Assembly (NCBI GenBank): GCA_024681495.1
Contig: JAILAS010000140.1
Coordinates: 1-11,680 of the forward strand
From: Eubacterium sp.
Lineage (GTDB): Bacteria; Bacillota; Clostridia; Lachnospirales; Lachnospiraceae
Reading direction: 5' to 3'
Length of the DNA: 11,680 nucleotides
Positions 1 to 7,018 of this stretch are shown here, in pieces (position 1 is the first letter of the stretch; the number at the start of each line of letters is the position of its first letter). A program made the position numbers and the translations under genes. The notes under the pieces are model-generated. The model was not told the origin of the DNA. It searched no databases and saw only the letters and a list, made by a program, of their open reading frames with translations.

Positions 1-1839
1 TCGGCCACCAGCTCGTCGTCGGTTACGGCCGGCACATACGAGCTCGTGAAGGGCACGGATTATACTGTCGCCTACGCCGACAATACGGACCCCGGTACTG
101 CCACCGTAACCCTGACGGGTAAGGGCAACTATACGGGAACGGCCACGTTGTCGTTCACTATCGAGCAGTCCGTACTGGATATCGATAGCGGAGAGTTTAC
201 GGTCGAGCTGTCCAAGAGGGTTTACACCTACACCGGATCGGAGATCACTCCCTCGGTTATCGTGACCAGGACGACGGATGCTTCGACTAAGGCGCTAACG
301 GAGGGGACGGACTACACCGTGACCTACTCCAACAACATCAACGTGGGAACCGGCTACGCGACGGTAACCGGAACCGGCGGATACGACGGAAGCGTGGTGC
401 TTACGTTCAGCATTGTCAGCGACTCCTCCACATCGGACGGCACGGAGACCGACGACGACGGAACCGACGTGGTTTCCAACGACATTAACGACGCATACAT
501 CTACTACACGGACAGCTGGACATACACAGGAAATGACATAGAGCCCGAGGTCATCGTGAAGATGGCGACGGTCGGCGGCGGAAAGAGGCTGCTTACCGAG
601 GGCACGGACTACACCGTACGCTACTCCAATAACCGCGACGTCGGAACTGACGCGGCAATAGCGCTCACGGGAGCCGGGGACTACGAGGATTCGTCAGCTA
701 CGGTATACTTCGAGATTACCCAGTATACGCTTAACGACAGCAACACATCCATCGATCCCGATACTTATACCTACACCGGAAGCGCCATTACGCCTACGGT
801 CGTAGTGACCGGGGCGGAGCTGACCGAGGGTTCTGACTACTCACTCAGCTACTACAGCGACAGCGGATACAGCAATCTCCTCGACAGTGAGTCGGCTACC
901 CTGACCACCGCGTCTACGGCCACCGATGCCGGAACCTACTACGTGAAGGTCGACGGACTCGATTCCAACGTGGGTGGCAGCGCCAAGGAGTCGTTTACAA
1001 TCGAGCCGGCACAGATGTCTTCGTGTGAGGTAACTCTGGGAGACGAGAGCAAGGTTTACACCGGCAATCCCATCACCCCCTCGGTATACGTGACCTTCAA
1101 CGGCAACATGCTTACCGAAGGCACCGACTACACGCTCATCTGGAGTAATAATACGGAAATCGGTACAGCCACAGTTAAGATAGTAGGAAAGGGCAACTTC
1201 ACCGGAACCAAGGAGAGCTACTTCGAGATCACCGACGGATCCAGCAACTATAACTCCGGCGACGGCACCACGCCCCTGCAGACCAACGTCCTCGTCGTAT
1301 CGGTTTCGTCCTACGTGACCGTCGGCACAGAGGCGGTGAGCGGCTATAGCACCTTCGAGGTTACGGGTTCGGGAACGGCGAACTACAAGTCCTGCGGAAC
1401 GTCCGCCAGCGGCACGGTTACCATTCCCTCGAGCATAAAGATCACCGATGCGAACGGCAATGTGAGCGGTCCCTACAAGGTGACCCGAATCTCCGCCGGA
1501 GCGTTCAAGAACTGTAAGAAGGTCACGAAGGTAGTGGTTAACAGCATACACCTCGTCTCCATCGGAAAGAACGCGTTCAAGAACTGCACGAAGCTTAAGA
1601 CTTTTAACTGCAAGTCAAGGCTCCTTAAGTCCATCGGCGCGAAGGCGTTTGCTAAGTGCTCGAATCTTAAGACCGTGAAGCTTAAGACCAACAAGATCAC
1701 CTCGGTCGGAAGCAAGGCGTTTAAGACGATTAACAAGAAGGCCGTTATCAAGCTTTCGTCCAAGAGATACTCGGCGGTCAAGAAGCTTATCACCAAGTCG
1801 GGACTCAAGAAGGGTGTGAAATTTAAAAAGACCAGTTAA
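1..1839 (+). CDS. Large cell-surface protein, 3' part: Ig-like repeats plus BspA-type leucine-rich repeats
   Basis: The reading frame is already open at base 1, so this is the C-terminal 612 residues of a longer protein; the GTG at base 46 is internal and should not be taken as the start. Residues 1-415 or so hold about five Ig-like modules. Each full module starts with a Tyr-Thr-Gly motif followed by I-x-P-x-V, has a TDYTVxYSNN-like motif in the middle, and ends with an aromatic/ITQ-type strand. Such MBG/YDG-like modules are common in Clostridia surface proteins. Residues 490-600 are leucine-rich repeats of the BspA (LRR_5) type with AFKNC/AFAKC motifs. The last 40 residues are very Lys-rich. 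No LPXTG motif or C-terminal membrane segment is present, so anchoring, if any, must lie upstream or depend on the basic tail or the repeats. The likely role is adhesion or extracellular binding, inferred from family only. It stands alone and is closed by its own terminator. Confidence 0.85.
   Translation, partial: SATSSSSVTAGTYELVKGTDYTVAYADNTDPGTATVTLTGKGNYTGTATLSFTIEQSVLDIDSGEFTVELSKRVYTYTGSEITPSVIVTRTTDASTKALTEGTDYTVTYSNNINVGTGYATVTGTGGYDGSVVLTFSIVSDSSTSDGTETDDDGTDVVSNDINDAYIYYTDSWTYTGNDIEPEVIVKMATVGGGKRLLTEGTDYTVRYSNNRDVGTDAAIALTGAGDYEDSSATVYFEITQYTLNDSNTSIDPDTYTYTGSAITPTVVVTGAELTEGSDYSLSYYSDSGYSNLLDSESATLTTASTATDAGTYYVKVDGLDSNVGGSAKESFTIEPAQMSSCEVTLGDESKVYTGNPITPSVYVTFNGNMLTEGTDYTLIWSNNTEIGTATVKIVGKGNFTGTKESYFEITDGSSNYNSGDGTTPLQTNVLVVSVSSYVTVGTEAVSGYSTFEVTGSGTANYKSCGTSASGTVTIPSSIKITDANGNVSGPYKVTRISAGAFKNCKKVTKVVVNSIHLVSIGKNAFKNCTKLKTFNCKSRLLKSIGAKAFAKCSNLKTVKLKTNKITSVGSKAFKTINKKAVIKLSSKRYSAVKKLITKSGLKKGVKFKKTS
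223..1240 (+). repeat. Ig-like protein repeat modules
   Basis: The Tyr-Thr-Gly module start recurs at bases 229, 523, 772 and 1057, giving module lengths of about 294, 249 and 285 bases. The tail of a further module precedes them (to about base 165). Each contains a (T/S)DY(T/S) motif roughly 85-110 bases after the module start. The DNA has diverged between copies, so this is an old protein-level repeat, not a fresh tandem duplication. Confidence 0.7.
1486..1750 (+). repeat. Leucine-rich repeats of exact 24-residue period
   Basis: The Ala-Phe core codons (GCG TTC/TTT) begin at bases 1501, 1573, 1645 and 1717, an exact 72-base spacing across four units. The first two units share 14 of 15 bases over the AFKNC motif. 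The fourth unit is degenerate, with AFKTI in place of AFKNC, as expected of a capping repeat. This pattern matches BspA-type LRR_5 repeats. Confidence 0.8.
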
Positions 1840-1856
1840 TGGTTGACATAATATTA

Positions 1857-1886
1857 AGAGCCTGCCATGCGGCGGGCTCTTTTTTA
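1857..1886 (+). terminator. Rho-independent terminator of the surface protein gene
   Basis: A 10-bp stem (1857-1866 with 1871-1880, one G-T pair) closes a 4-base loop and is followed directly by a T run at 1880-1886. It lies 17 bases after the stop codon and separates the surface protein gene from the pyc promoter. Confidence 0.9.
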
Positions 1887-1900
1887 TTCGGAAATAGTCC

Positions 1901-1929
1901 TTGCACATTTTGAGGTATTTCACTATACT
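1901..1929 (+). promoter_or_regulatory. SigmaA-type promoter of pyc
   Basis: TTGCAC (1901-1906) and TATACT (1924-1929) are separated by exactly 17 bases; the -35 matches four of six consensus bases and the -10 five of six. The expected start of transcription is near 1936, giving a 5' leader of about 105 bases. It sits just after the preceding terminator, so pyc is probably transcribed on its own. Confidence 0.75.
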
Positions 1930-1935
1930 AGGAAG

Positions 1936-2041
1936 GTGAGTTGATTTTGCATTTTTTAGCATACATTCCGTATGCACTTCGCGTAAATACCCCTTTGCGC
2001 ACTGTTCCGGATACATACAAAGAAAAGGAGAGCAATCTACA
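1936..2041 (+). promoter_or_regulatory. Structured 5' leader of pyc
   Basis: Two successive hairpins can form: GCATAC/GTATGC (1959-1964 with 1970-1975, loop of 5) and GCGTAAA/TTTGCGC (1981-1987 with 1994-2000, one G-T pair, loop of 6). Alternative pairings exist. GTATG (1970-1974) can pair with CATAC (2014-2018), and CCTTT (1992-1996) can pair with AAAGG (2024-2028) of the ribosome binding site. The ribosome binding site AAAGGAG (2024-2030) lies 11 bases before the ATG. I do not recognise a known riboswitch, and no T run follows either hairpin, so a transcription attenuator is unlikely. Any control of translation is inference. Confidence 0.4.
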
Positions 2042-5000
2042 ATGAGTAAGGAAGTTATTAAACCCTTCAAGAAAGTACTTGTCGCCAACAGAGGCGAGAT
2101 TGCCATCCGCGTGTTCAGAGCTTGTAACGAGCTGGACATCCGCACGGTGGCCATTTACTCCAAGGAAGACAAGTATGCTATGTTCCGTACAAAAGCCGAT
2201 GAGTCATACCCCCTGTCTGAGGACAAAGGACCCATCGACGCATATCTTGATATCGACAAGATTATTCGTATTGCTAAGTACGCCGGCGCTGACGCCATTC
2301 ACCCCGGATACGGATTCCTTTCGGAGAATCCCCTTCTGGTGGAGGCCTGTGAGGCTGCCGGCATAACATTCATCGGACCTACCGCCGACATCATGAATCG
2401 CATGGGTGATAAGATCTCATCCAAGCAGATGGCTATCGACGCAAAGGTTCCCATCATCCCCGGTATCGATCATGCTATAAAGTACGCCGATGAGGCTAAG
2501 GAGATAGCGGAGAGAGTAGGATACCCCGTAATGCTTAAGGCATCGAACGGCGGTGGCGGACGCGGTATGCGTATCGTCGAGTCCTCCGAACAGATGGATA
2601 AGGAGTTCGAGGAGGCTAAGAATGAGTCCAAGAAGGCCTTCGGTGACGATCAGATCTTCATCGAGAAATACCTGAAGAACCCCAAGCATATCGAGGTTCA
2701 GATCCTCGGAGATAACTACGGAAACATCGTTCACCTCTATGACAGGGACTGCTCCGTGCAGCGCCGTCATCAGAAGGTGGTTGAGTATGCTCCCGCATTC
2801 TCCATTCCCGATGATACCAGGAAGGTCATCTTCGAGTCGGCCGTTCGCCTCGCCAAGAGCGTTGGATACAGAAACGCAGGTACCCTCGAGTTCCTCGTTG
2901 ACCATGACAATAACCCTTACTTCATCGAGATGAATCCCCGTATTCAGGTGGAGCACACCGTTTCCGAGGAGATCACGGGCATCGACCTCGTCGCTTCCCA
3001 GATTCTCATCGCTGAGGGATATGCGCTCGACTCCGATATCGTTGGAATCGGCAGCCAGGAGGAGATTCCCTGCCTCGGCTACGCTATTCAGACCCGTGTT
3101 ACCACAGAGGATCCCACCAACGGATTCCTCCCCGATACGGGTGAGATTTCCGTATACCGTTCCGGTTCGGGTGACGGCATCCGTCTGGACGGCGGTAACG
3201 CCTACACCGGCGCCAGGATTACTCCTTACTACGACAGCCTTCTGGTTAAGGTCATCTCTCACGGACGCACCTTCGACATGGCCATCGCCAAGTCCCTCCG
3301 TGCACTCCGCGAGATGCGTATCCGTGGTGTAAAGACCAACATCGCTTTTCTTATCAATGTGGTTAACCACGAGATCTTCCGCTCCGGTGAGTGCTACACC
3401 ACCTTCATTGAGGAGACCCCCGAGCTCTTCGAGTTCGAGAAGAGTAAGGACCGTGCTACGAAGATCATCGAGTTCATCGGTGACAGGGTAGTAAACACCA
3501 CCAAGGGTGAGAAGGCTGAGTACGAGAACCGCATTGTTCCCGAGTACGATAAGACCAAGTCGGTTTACGGCTCCAAGGACGAGTTCTTAAAGCTCGGCGC
3601 CAAGGACTTCACACAGAAGATTCTCAAGGAGAAGAAGCTCTACGTCACGGATACCACCATGCGTGACGCGCATCAGTCGCTGTTCGCTACGCGTATGCGT
3701 ACCAAGGATATTGCCGGCGCGGCCCACGCCACGAACGCGTTCATGCAGAACGCTTTCTCCGTAGAGGCATGGGGCGGTGCCACTTACGATACCGCTTACA
3801 GATTCCTCAAGGAGTCACCCTGGAAGAGGCTCGAATACCTCCACGAGCGTATGCCGAACACCCTTATCCAGATGCTGCTTCGTGCGGCCAACGCCGTAGG
3901 ATACACGAACTACCCCGACAACGTGGTTGAGGAGTTCATAAAGATGAGCGCCAAGAAGGGCGTGGATGTATTCCGTATTTTCGATTCGCTCAACTGGGTA
4001 GAGAACATGAAGATGCCCATCGACGTGGCACTCGGAACCGGAAAGATTGTCGAGGGTACCATCTGCTATACCGGAGACATCTCCAGCCCCAACGAGACTA
4101 AGTACACGCTCGATTACTACGTGAAGAAGGCTAAGGAGCTCGAGGCTCTTGGATGCCACATCTTCGCAATTAAGGATATGGCGGGACTTCTTAAGCCCCT
4201 CGCAGCCAAGACCCTTGTCAGCACGCTGAAGGAGGAGATTAACATCCCCATTCACCTTCATACGCATGACTCGTGCGGTAACGGTGTTTCCACCGTGCTT
4301 ATGGCCGCAGAGGCAGGAGTCGACATCGTCGACCTCGCCATCGAGTCCATGAGCTCATTCACGTCTCAGCCTTCGCTGAACGCCGTCGTTGAAGCGCTCC
4401 GCGGAACCGAGAGAGACACCGGACTCGACTTCGAGGAGATGGACGAGCTCAGCCGCTACTATGCGCGCATTCGTCAGGTTTACTCTCAGTTCGAGAGCGG
4501 CATGAACGCTCCGAACGTTGAGATTTATAAGTACGAGATTCCCGGAGGACAGTACTCGAACCTCCTCGCCCAGGTTAAGTCCATGGGCGCGGGCGAGCAC
4601 TTCGAGGAGATCAAGGCCCTCTACAAGGACGCCAACGAGCTGCTCGGAAACATCGTAAAGGTTACTCCCTCGTCCAAGGCGGTCGGAGACCTTGCGATCT
4701 TCATGTTCCAGAACGGACTCACTAAGGACAATATCCTCACCGAGGGTGCATCGCTTTCGTACCCCGACTCCATCGTATCCTACTTCCAGGGCATGATGGG
4801 TCAGCCCGAGGGCGGATTCCCCGAGGAGCTCCAGAAGATCGTGCTCAAGGGTGTAGAGCCCATCAGCGTTCGCCCCGGTTCGCTTCTCGATCCCGTTGAC
4901 TGGGATTCCATCAAGAAGCACCTCAACGAGATCCAGGATCTGTCCGGATTCGACGAGGAGGCCGTACACCAGAAGGCCATCAGCTACGCGCTGTACCCCG

Positions 5001-5503
5001 CGGTTTACGACGACTACTGCAAGCACTTCCAGGAGTACTCGGACGTTACCCGCCTTGAGTCTCACGTATACTTCTACGGACTTAGAATCGGCGAGGAGAC
5101 ATCTCTTCGAATCGAAGAGGGTAAGGACCTCATTATCAAGCTCATCGCGGTATCCGATGCCGACGACGAGGGCATGAGGACCGTAACCTTCGAGGTCAAC
5201 GGATCCCGCCGTGCCGTTAAGGTGCTCGATAAGGGCCTGGAGGTATCCGGAGATAACAAGCTTAAGGCCGACAAGTCGAACCCCAAGCACCTCGGATCCA
5301 CCATCCCCGGAACCGTTGGAAAGATCATGGTCAAAGAGGGAGACGAGGTAACCGTGAACATGCCTCTTATGACCGTAGAGGCCATGAAGATGGAGACCAC
5401 CGTCGTATCGAAGATAGACGGAACGGTAGACAAGATCTACGTCGAAGAGGGAGACTCCGTGAAGCCGGAAGACCTCATGATGAGCTTCCACCTCGCGAAG
5501 TAG
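2042..5503 (+). CDS. pyc: Pyruvate carboxylase, full-length single-chain enzyme
   Basis: Biotin-dependent cytosolic enzyme that carboxylates pyruvate to oxaloacetate using ATP and bicarbonate; it replenishes oxaloacetate for amino acid synthesis and can feed succinate formation. At 1153 residues it has the normal length of the one-chain form. The biotin carboxylase part is residues 10-455, with ANRGEIAIR near residue 15, the glycine-rich ATP loop at 170-175 and MNPRIQVEH at 297-305. A linker/allosteric region follows. The carboxyltransferase domain begins near 532, with TTMRDAHQS (R541, D542), the lysine that becomes carboxylated at K711 (AIKDMAG) and the metal-binding HxHTHD at 738-743. The C-terminal biotin carrier domain has AMKM with biotinyl lysine K1116. 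All key residues are present. The start is fixed by the ribosome binding site and by conservation of the N-terminus. An isolated biotin carboxylase or oxaloacetate decarboxylase subunit is excluded because all domains are in one frame. Confidence 0.98.
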   Translation: MSKEVIKPFKKVLVANRGEIAIRVFRACNELDIRTVAIYSKEDKYAMFRTKADESYPLSEDKGPIDAYLDIDKIIRIAKYAGADAIHPGYGFLSENPLLVEACEAAGITFIGPTADIMNRMGDKISSKQMAIDAKVPIIPGIDHAIKYADEAKEIAERVGYPVMLKASNGGGGRGMRIVESSEQMDKEFEEAKNESKKAFGDDQIFIEKYLKNPKHIEVQILGDNYGNIVHLYDRDCSVQRRHQKVVEYAPAFSIPDDTRKVIFESAVRLAKSVGYRNAGTLEFLVDHDNNPYFIEMNPRIQVEHTVSEEITGIDLVASQILIAEGYALDSDIVGIGSQEEIPCLGYAIQTRVTTEDPTNGFLPDTGEISVYRSGSGDGIRLDGGNAYTGARITPYYDSLLVKVISHGRTFDMAIAKSLRALREMRIRGVKTNIAFLINVVNHEIFRSGECYTTFIEETPELFEFEKSKDRATKIIEFIGDRVVNTTKGEKAEYENRIVPEYDKTKSVYGSKDEFLKLGAKDFTQKILKEKKLYVTDTTMRDAHQSLFATRMRTKDIAGAAHATNAFMQNAFSVEAWGGATYDTAYRFLKESPWKRLEYLHERMPNTLIQMLLRAANAVGYTNYPDNVVEEFIKMSAKKGVDVFRIFDSLNWVENMKMPIDVALGTGKIVEGTICYTGDISSPNETKYTLDYYVKKAKELEALGCHIFAIKDMAGLLKPLAAKTLVSTLKEEINIPIHLHTHDSCGNGVSTVLMAAEAGVDIVDLAIESMSSFTSQPSLNAVVEALRGTERDTGLDFEEMDELSRYYARIRQVYSQFESGMNAPNVEIYKYEIPGGQYSNLLAQVKSMGAGEHFEEIKALYKDANELLGNIVKVTPSSKAVGDLAIFMFQNGLTKDNILTEGASLSYPDSIVSYFQGMMGQPEGGFPEELQKIVLKGVEPISVRPGSLLDPVDWDSIKKHLNEIQDLSGFDEEAVHQKAISYALYPAVYDDYCKHFQEYSDVTRLESHVYFYGLRIGEETSLRIEEGKDLIIKLIAVSDADDEGMRTVTFEVNGSRRAVKVLDKGLEVSGDNKLKADKSNPKHLGSTIPGTVGKIMVKEGDEVTVNMPLMTVEAMKMETTVVSKIDGTVDKIYVEEGDSVKPEDLMMSFHLAK

Positions 5504-5511
5504 TATCGATA

Positions 5512-6870
5512 TCAGAATTTAATAATGGGCTGTTGGTAGGCGTTCGGTCTGCCGACGCCCGTATGAGAAAACTGCAGATTGCGGCGGATGTCTTCACTGA
5601 GGATGTCCGCCGTAATTATTTTTGCTGCGGTGGGAGAAAGGGCTTTTTCCCAGCCCGAAAGCCCCGTGAGCACGGGGATGGATGCGGCATTTTTAATTTC
5701 GGAGACGAGCCTCGAAGCCTCGTTTCTAAAGCCCAGGATGCGGGCGTAGAGAGCGTCTTCGCGCCCGACGGACTCCATGAGCGCATCGTCCATGCGGAGC
5801 ACGATCCGGGTGAGGATCCTGGAGATTCTCGACAGGGTGAGGGTGCGGTTTTGCATGGAATCACACAGCTCCCCGAAGGAGTAAGCACTGTCGCGCAATG
5901 AGACGATCCGGCCTGCAATACCGTCGTCTCCGCCGGTGTATCCGAGCAGTTCCTCCCTGCTCAGCGTCGACAGGCGGTAGTGCACGAGCGCAGAGAGGTC
6001 GTCCTCGGAAATGAGGAGGTTCTGGTCGGCGTTTGCCGCGAGGGTTTCGTACGCCGCGTCGGGCATGAGTCCGCGGAGGGATTCGAACGTGTCACCGGGA
6101 ATACCGGCGGAGTTACGCGAAACTCCGGCTACAGATCCCGAACTGCTTAATAGAACGTTCCTTATGTATGACGATGAGGGGTAGGAGCCCTGAACCCCTT
6201 CGCCGTGGCCGGCGCCGACGCGCTCTATCACGCGTGGTGAGATGCCGCAGCCCGGTGCTTCGGGACAGCCCGGTGCTTTGGAGGCGATTGGTGCTTTGAG
6301 ACCGGCCATCTGCGTTATGTCAACCGGATTGCCGGCAGGCGCGGCATTAAGCGCCTTCAGGTAGGAGATGGCCAGTATGTTGTTCGGAGAGTCCAGGAGG
6401 ACTGCGGTTTCCTCGCCCGCCACCTCTGCCAGGGCCTTTCGGCTGGCTGCGGGGTAGGAGAGTCCTCCGGCGAGCGCGGACTTGAGAGCCGCCCTGTACT
6501 CATCCGTTTCGGACGCCAATACGGCCGCGGCCCTTTCGAGGGCGGCAACATCGCCGCATTCCGCGCCGAACCCGAGAGTGTCTATGCAGCCGAGGCCCCT
6601 GAGGATCCTGACTGCGCCGGATGCGAAATCGTCGGCAGACGCGAGGGCGAAGACGCCCGGGAACTCTATCACCATGTCCGCGCCACAGCGCAATGCGACC
6701 CCGGCGCGTTCGTACTTATCCATTATGGCGGGGGCGCCCCTCTGTACGAAGTCGCCGCTCATCAGCGCCACGACGAAGCGCGCGCCGGATTGACGCCTGA
6801 TTTCGTCGAATAGATGGACGTGCCCGTTGTGCATGGGATTCAGTTCACATATTACCGCTGCTGTTTTCAA
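5512..6870 (-). CDS. tmcAL: tRNA(Met) cytidine acetate ligase (TmcAL, former YlbM)
   Basis: Family enzymes activate acetate with ATP to acetyl-adenylate and acetylate the wobble cytidine of elongator tRNA(Met), giving N4-acetylcytidine and accurate AUG decoding. Visible family features: the nucleotidyltransferase HxGH-type motif NPMHNGH (residues 11-17), MSGDFVQRG (37-45), DKYERAGVAL (51-60), the SPNNILAISYLKAL block (161-174) and a degenerate SSSYIR motif (232-237) where the family usually has SATxIR. The chosen start is TTG at 6870: AAGGAG lies 6 bases upstream and the protein then begins MKTAAVICELNP, as in the family. The ATG at 6909 lacks such a site and lies upstream of the predicted -10. 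The protein is 452 residues, longer than the usual roughly 400; the excess is mainly Ala/Pro/Gly/Ser-rich sequence at about 188-262, including three 18-bp repeats. It converges on pyc and diverges from the chemoreceptor gene. Confidence 0.9.
   Translation of the reverse strand: MKTAAVICELNPMHNGHVHLFDEIRRQSGARFVVALMSGDFVQRGAPAIMDKYERAGVALRCGADMVIEFPGVFALASADDFASGAVRILRGLGCIDTLGFGAECGDVAALERAAAVLASETDEYRAALKSALAGGLSYPAASRKALAEVAGEETAVLLDSPNNILAISYLKALNAAPAGNPVDITQMAGLKAPIASKAPGCPEAPGCGISPRVIERVGAGHGEGVQGSYPSSSYIRNVLLSSSGSVAGVSRNSAGIPGDTFESLRGLMPDAAYETLAANADQNLLISEDDLSALVHYRLSTLSREELLGYTGGDDGIAGRIVSLRDSAYSFGELCDSMQNRTLTLSRISRILTRIVLRMDDALMESVGREDALYARILGFRNEASRLVSEIKNAASIPVLTGLSGWEKALSPTAAKIITADILSEDIRRNLQFSHTGVGRPNAYQQPIIKF
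5582..5623 (+). terminator. Candidate pyc terminator inside the 3' end of tmcAL
   Basis: Read on the plus strand, CGGCGGA (5582-5588) pairs perfectly with TCCGCCG (5606-5612) across a 17-base loop and is followed by TAATTATTTTT (5613-5623). It begins 78 bases after the pyc stop and lies antisense to tmcAL coding sequence. The gap between the two convergent genes is only 8 bp and has no room for a terminator, which makes this the best candidate. The long loop lowers confidence. Confidence 0.45.
6108..6127. repeat. Perfect inverted repeat inside tmcAL
   Basis: CGGAGTT (6108-6114) pairs with AACTCCG (6121-6127) across a 6-base loop. It falls in the Ser/Gly-rich, poorly conserved stretch of TmcAL (residues about 248-255). 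It may be chance in a GC-rich coding region. Confidence 0.4.
6251..6304 (-). repeat. Three tandem 18-bp repeats inside tmcAL
   Basis: Units at 6251-6268, 6269-6286 and 6287-6304 share the core GGTGCTT(C/T)(G/T)-like sequence. Read as protein they give a six-residue period with Ala-Pro in each unit (KAP, KAP, EAP), at TmcAL residues about 190-207. The 18-bp length keeps the frame, so copy number could change without breaking the gene. Confidence 0.75.
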
Positions 6871-6876
6871 ATGAGA

Positions 6877-6882
6877 CTCCTT
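6877..6882 (-). promoter_or_regulatory. Ribosome binding site that sets the TTG start of tmcAL
   Basis: On the minus strand AAGGAG is followed by a 6-base spacer and then TTG (6870-6868). This decides for the TTG over the upstream in-frame ATG at 6909. Confidence 0.85.
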
Positions 6883-6891
6883 AAAATTGTA

Positions 6892-6920
6892 ATGGTAAAA
6901 ATGCGTCATAACCCTTGCAA
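6892..6920 (-). promoter_or_regulatory. Candidate promoter of tmcAL
   Basis: On the minus strand TTGCAA (6920-6915) is followed by 17 bases and TACCAT (6897-6892). The predicted transcription start near 6885 leaves a short leader of about 15 bases that just contains the AAGGAG. A second -10-like hexamer, TACAAT at 6891-6886, would start transcription inside the ribosome binding site and is less likely. The -10 matches four of six consensus bases. Confidence 0.5.
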
Positions 6921-6943
6921 ACAGGGGAATGAAGCATTATAAT
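6915..6943 (+). promoter_or_regulatory. SigmaA-type promoter of the chemoreceptor gene
   Basis: TTGCAA (6915-6920) and a perfect TATAAT (6938-6943) are 17 bases apart. The transcription start is expected near 6950, giving a leader of about 70 bases. No sigma-28 (flagellar) promoter pattern is seen, so the receptor seems to be under general control. Confidence 0.8.
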
Positions 6944-6952
6944 TACGGGTGT

Positions 6953-6970
6953 TATGTTAATAATAACATA
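6953..6970. promoter_or_regulatory. AT-rich palindrome at the chemoreceptor transcription start
   Basis: TATGTTA (6953-6959) and TAACATA (6964-6970) form a perfect 7-bp inverted repeat with a 4-base spacer, beginning about 3 bases after the predicted transcription start. It could be a repressor operator or a 5' end hairpin of the mRNA. Chance is possible in such AT-rich DNA. Confidence 0.4.
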
Positions 6971-7018
6971 TTTTCTTATTATCTACTAATTTTGAGTCTA
7001 GGGGAGGTATATTTCAAA

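Noticed and set aside
46..48. GTG as the start of the surface protein
   Set aside because: The frame is open to base 1, already codes for module-like sequence before it, and there is no ribosome binding site.
841..1551. 236-codon open frame on the minus strand
   Set aside because: It is the shadow of the surface protein gene; the plus-strand frame has clear domain repeats and the minus frame gives no recognisable protein or ribosome binding site.
4355..5491. 378-codon open frame on the minus strand
   Set aside because: It is antisense to the carboxyltransferase and biotin carrier part of pyc; long antisense frames arise from the strong codon bias of pyc.
5539..5559. GC-rich hairpin near the 3' end of tmcAL as a terminator
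   Set aside because: The stem is strong, with one bulge, but no T run follows on either strand.
6907..6909. ATG as the start of tmcAL
   Set aside because: It has no ribosome binding site, would add residues not found in the family, and lies upstream of the predicted -10.
6929..6931. ATG as the start of the chemoreceptor
   Set aside because: It lies between the -35 and -10 boxes and has no ribosome binding site; the ATG at 7019 has GGGGAGG.
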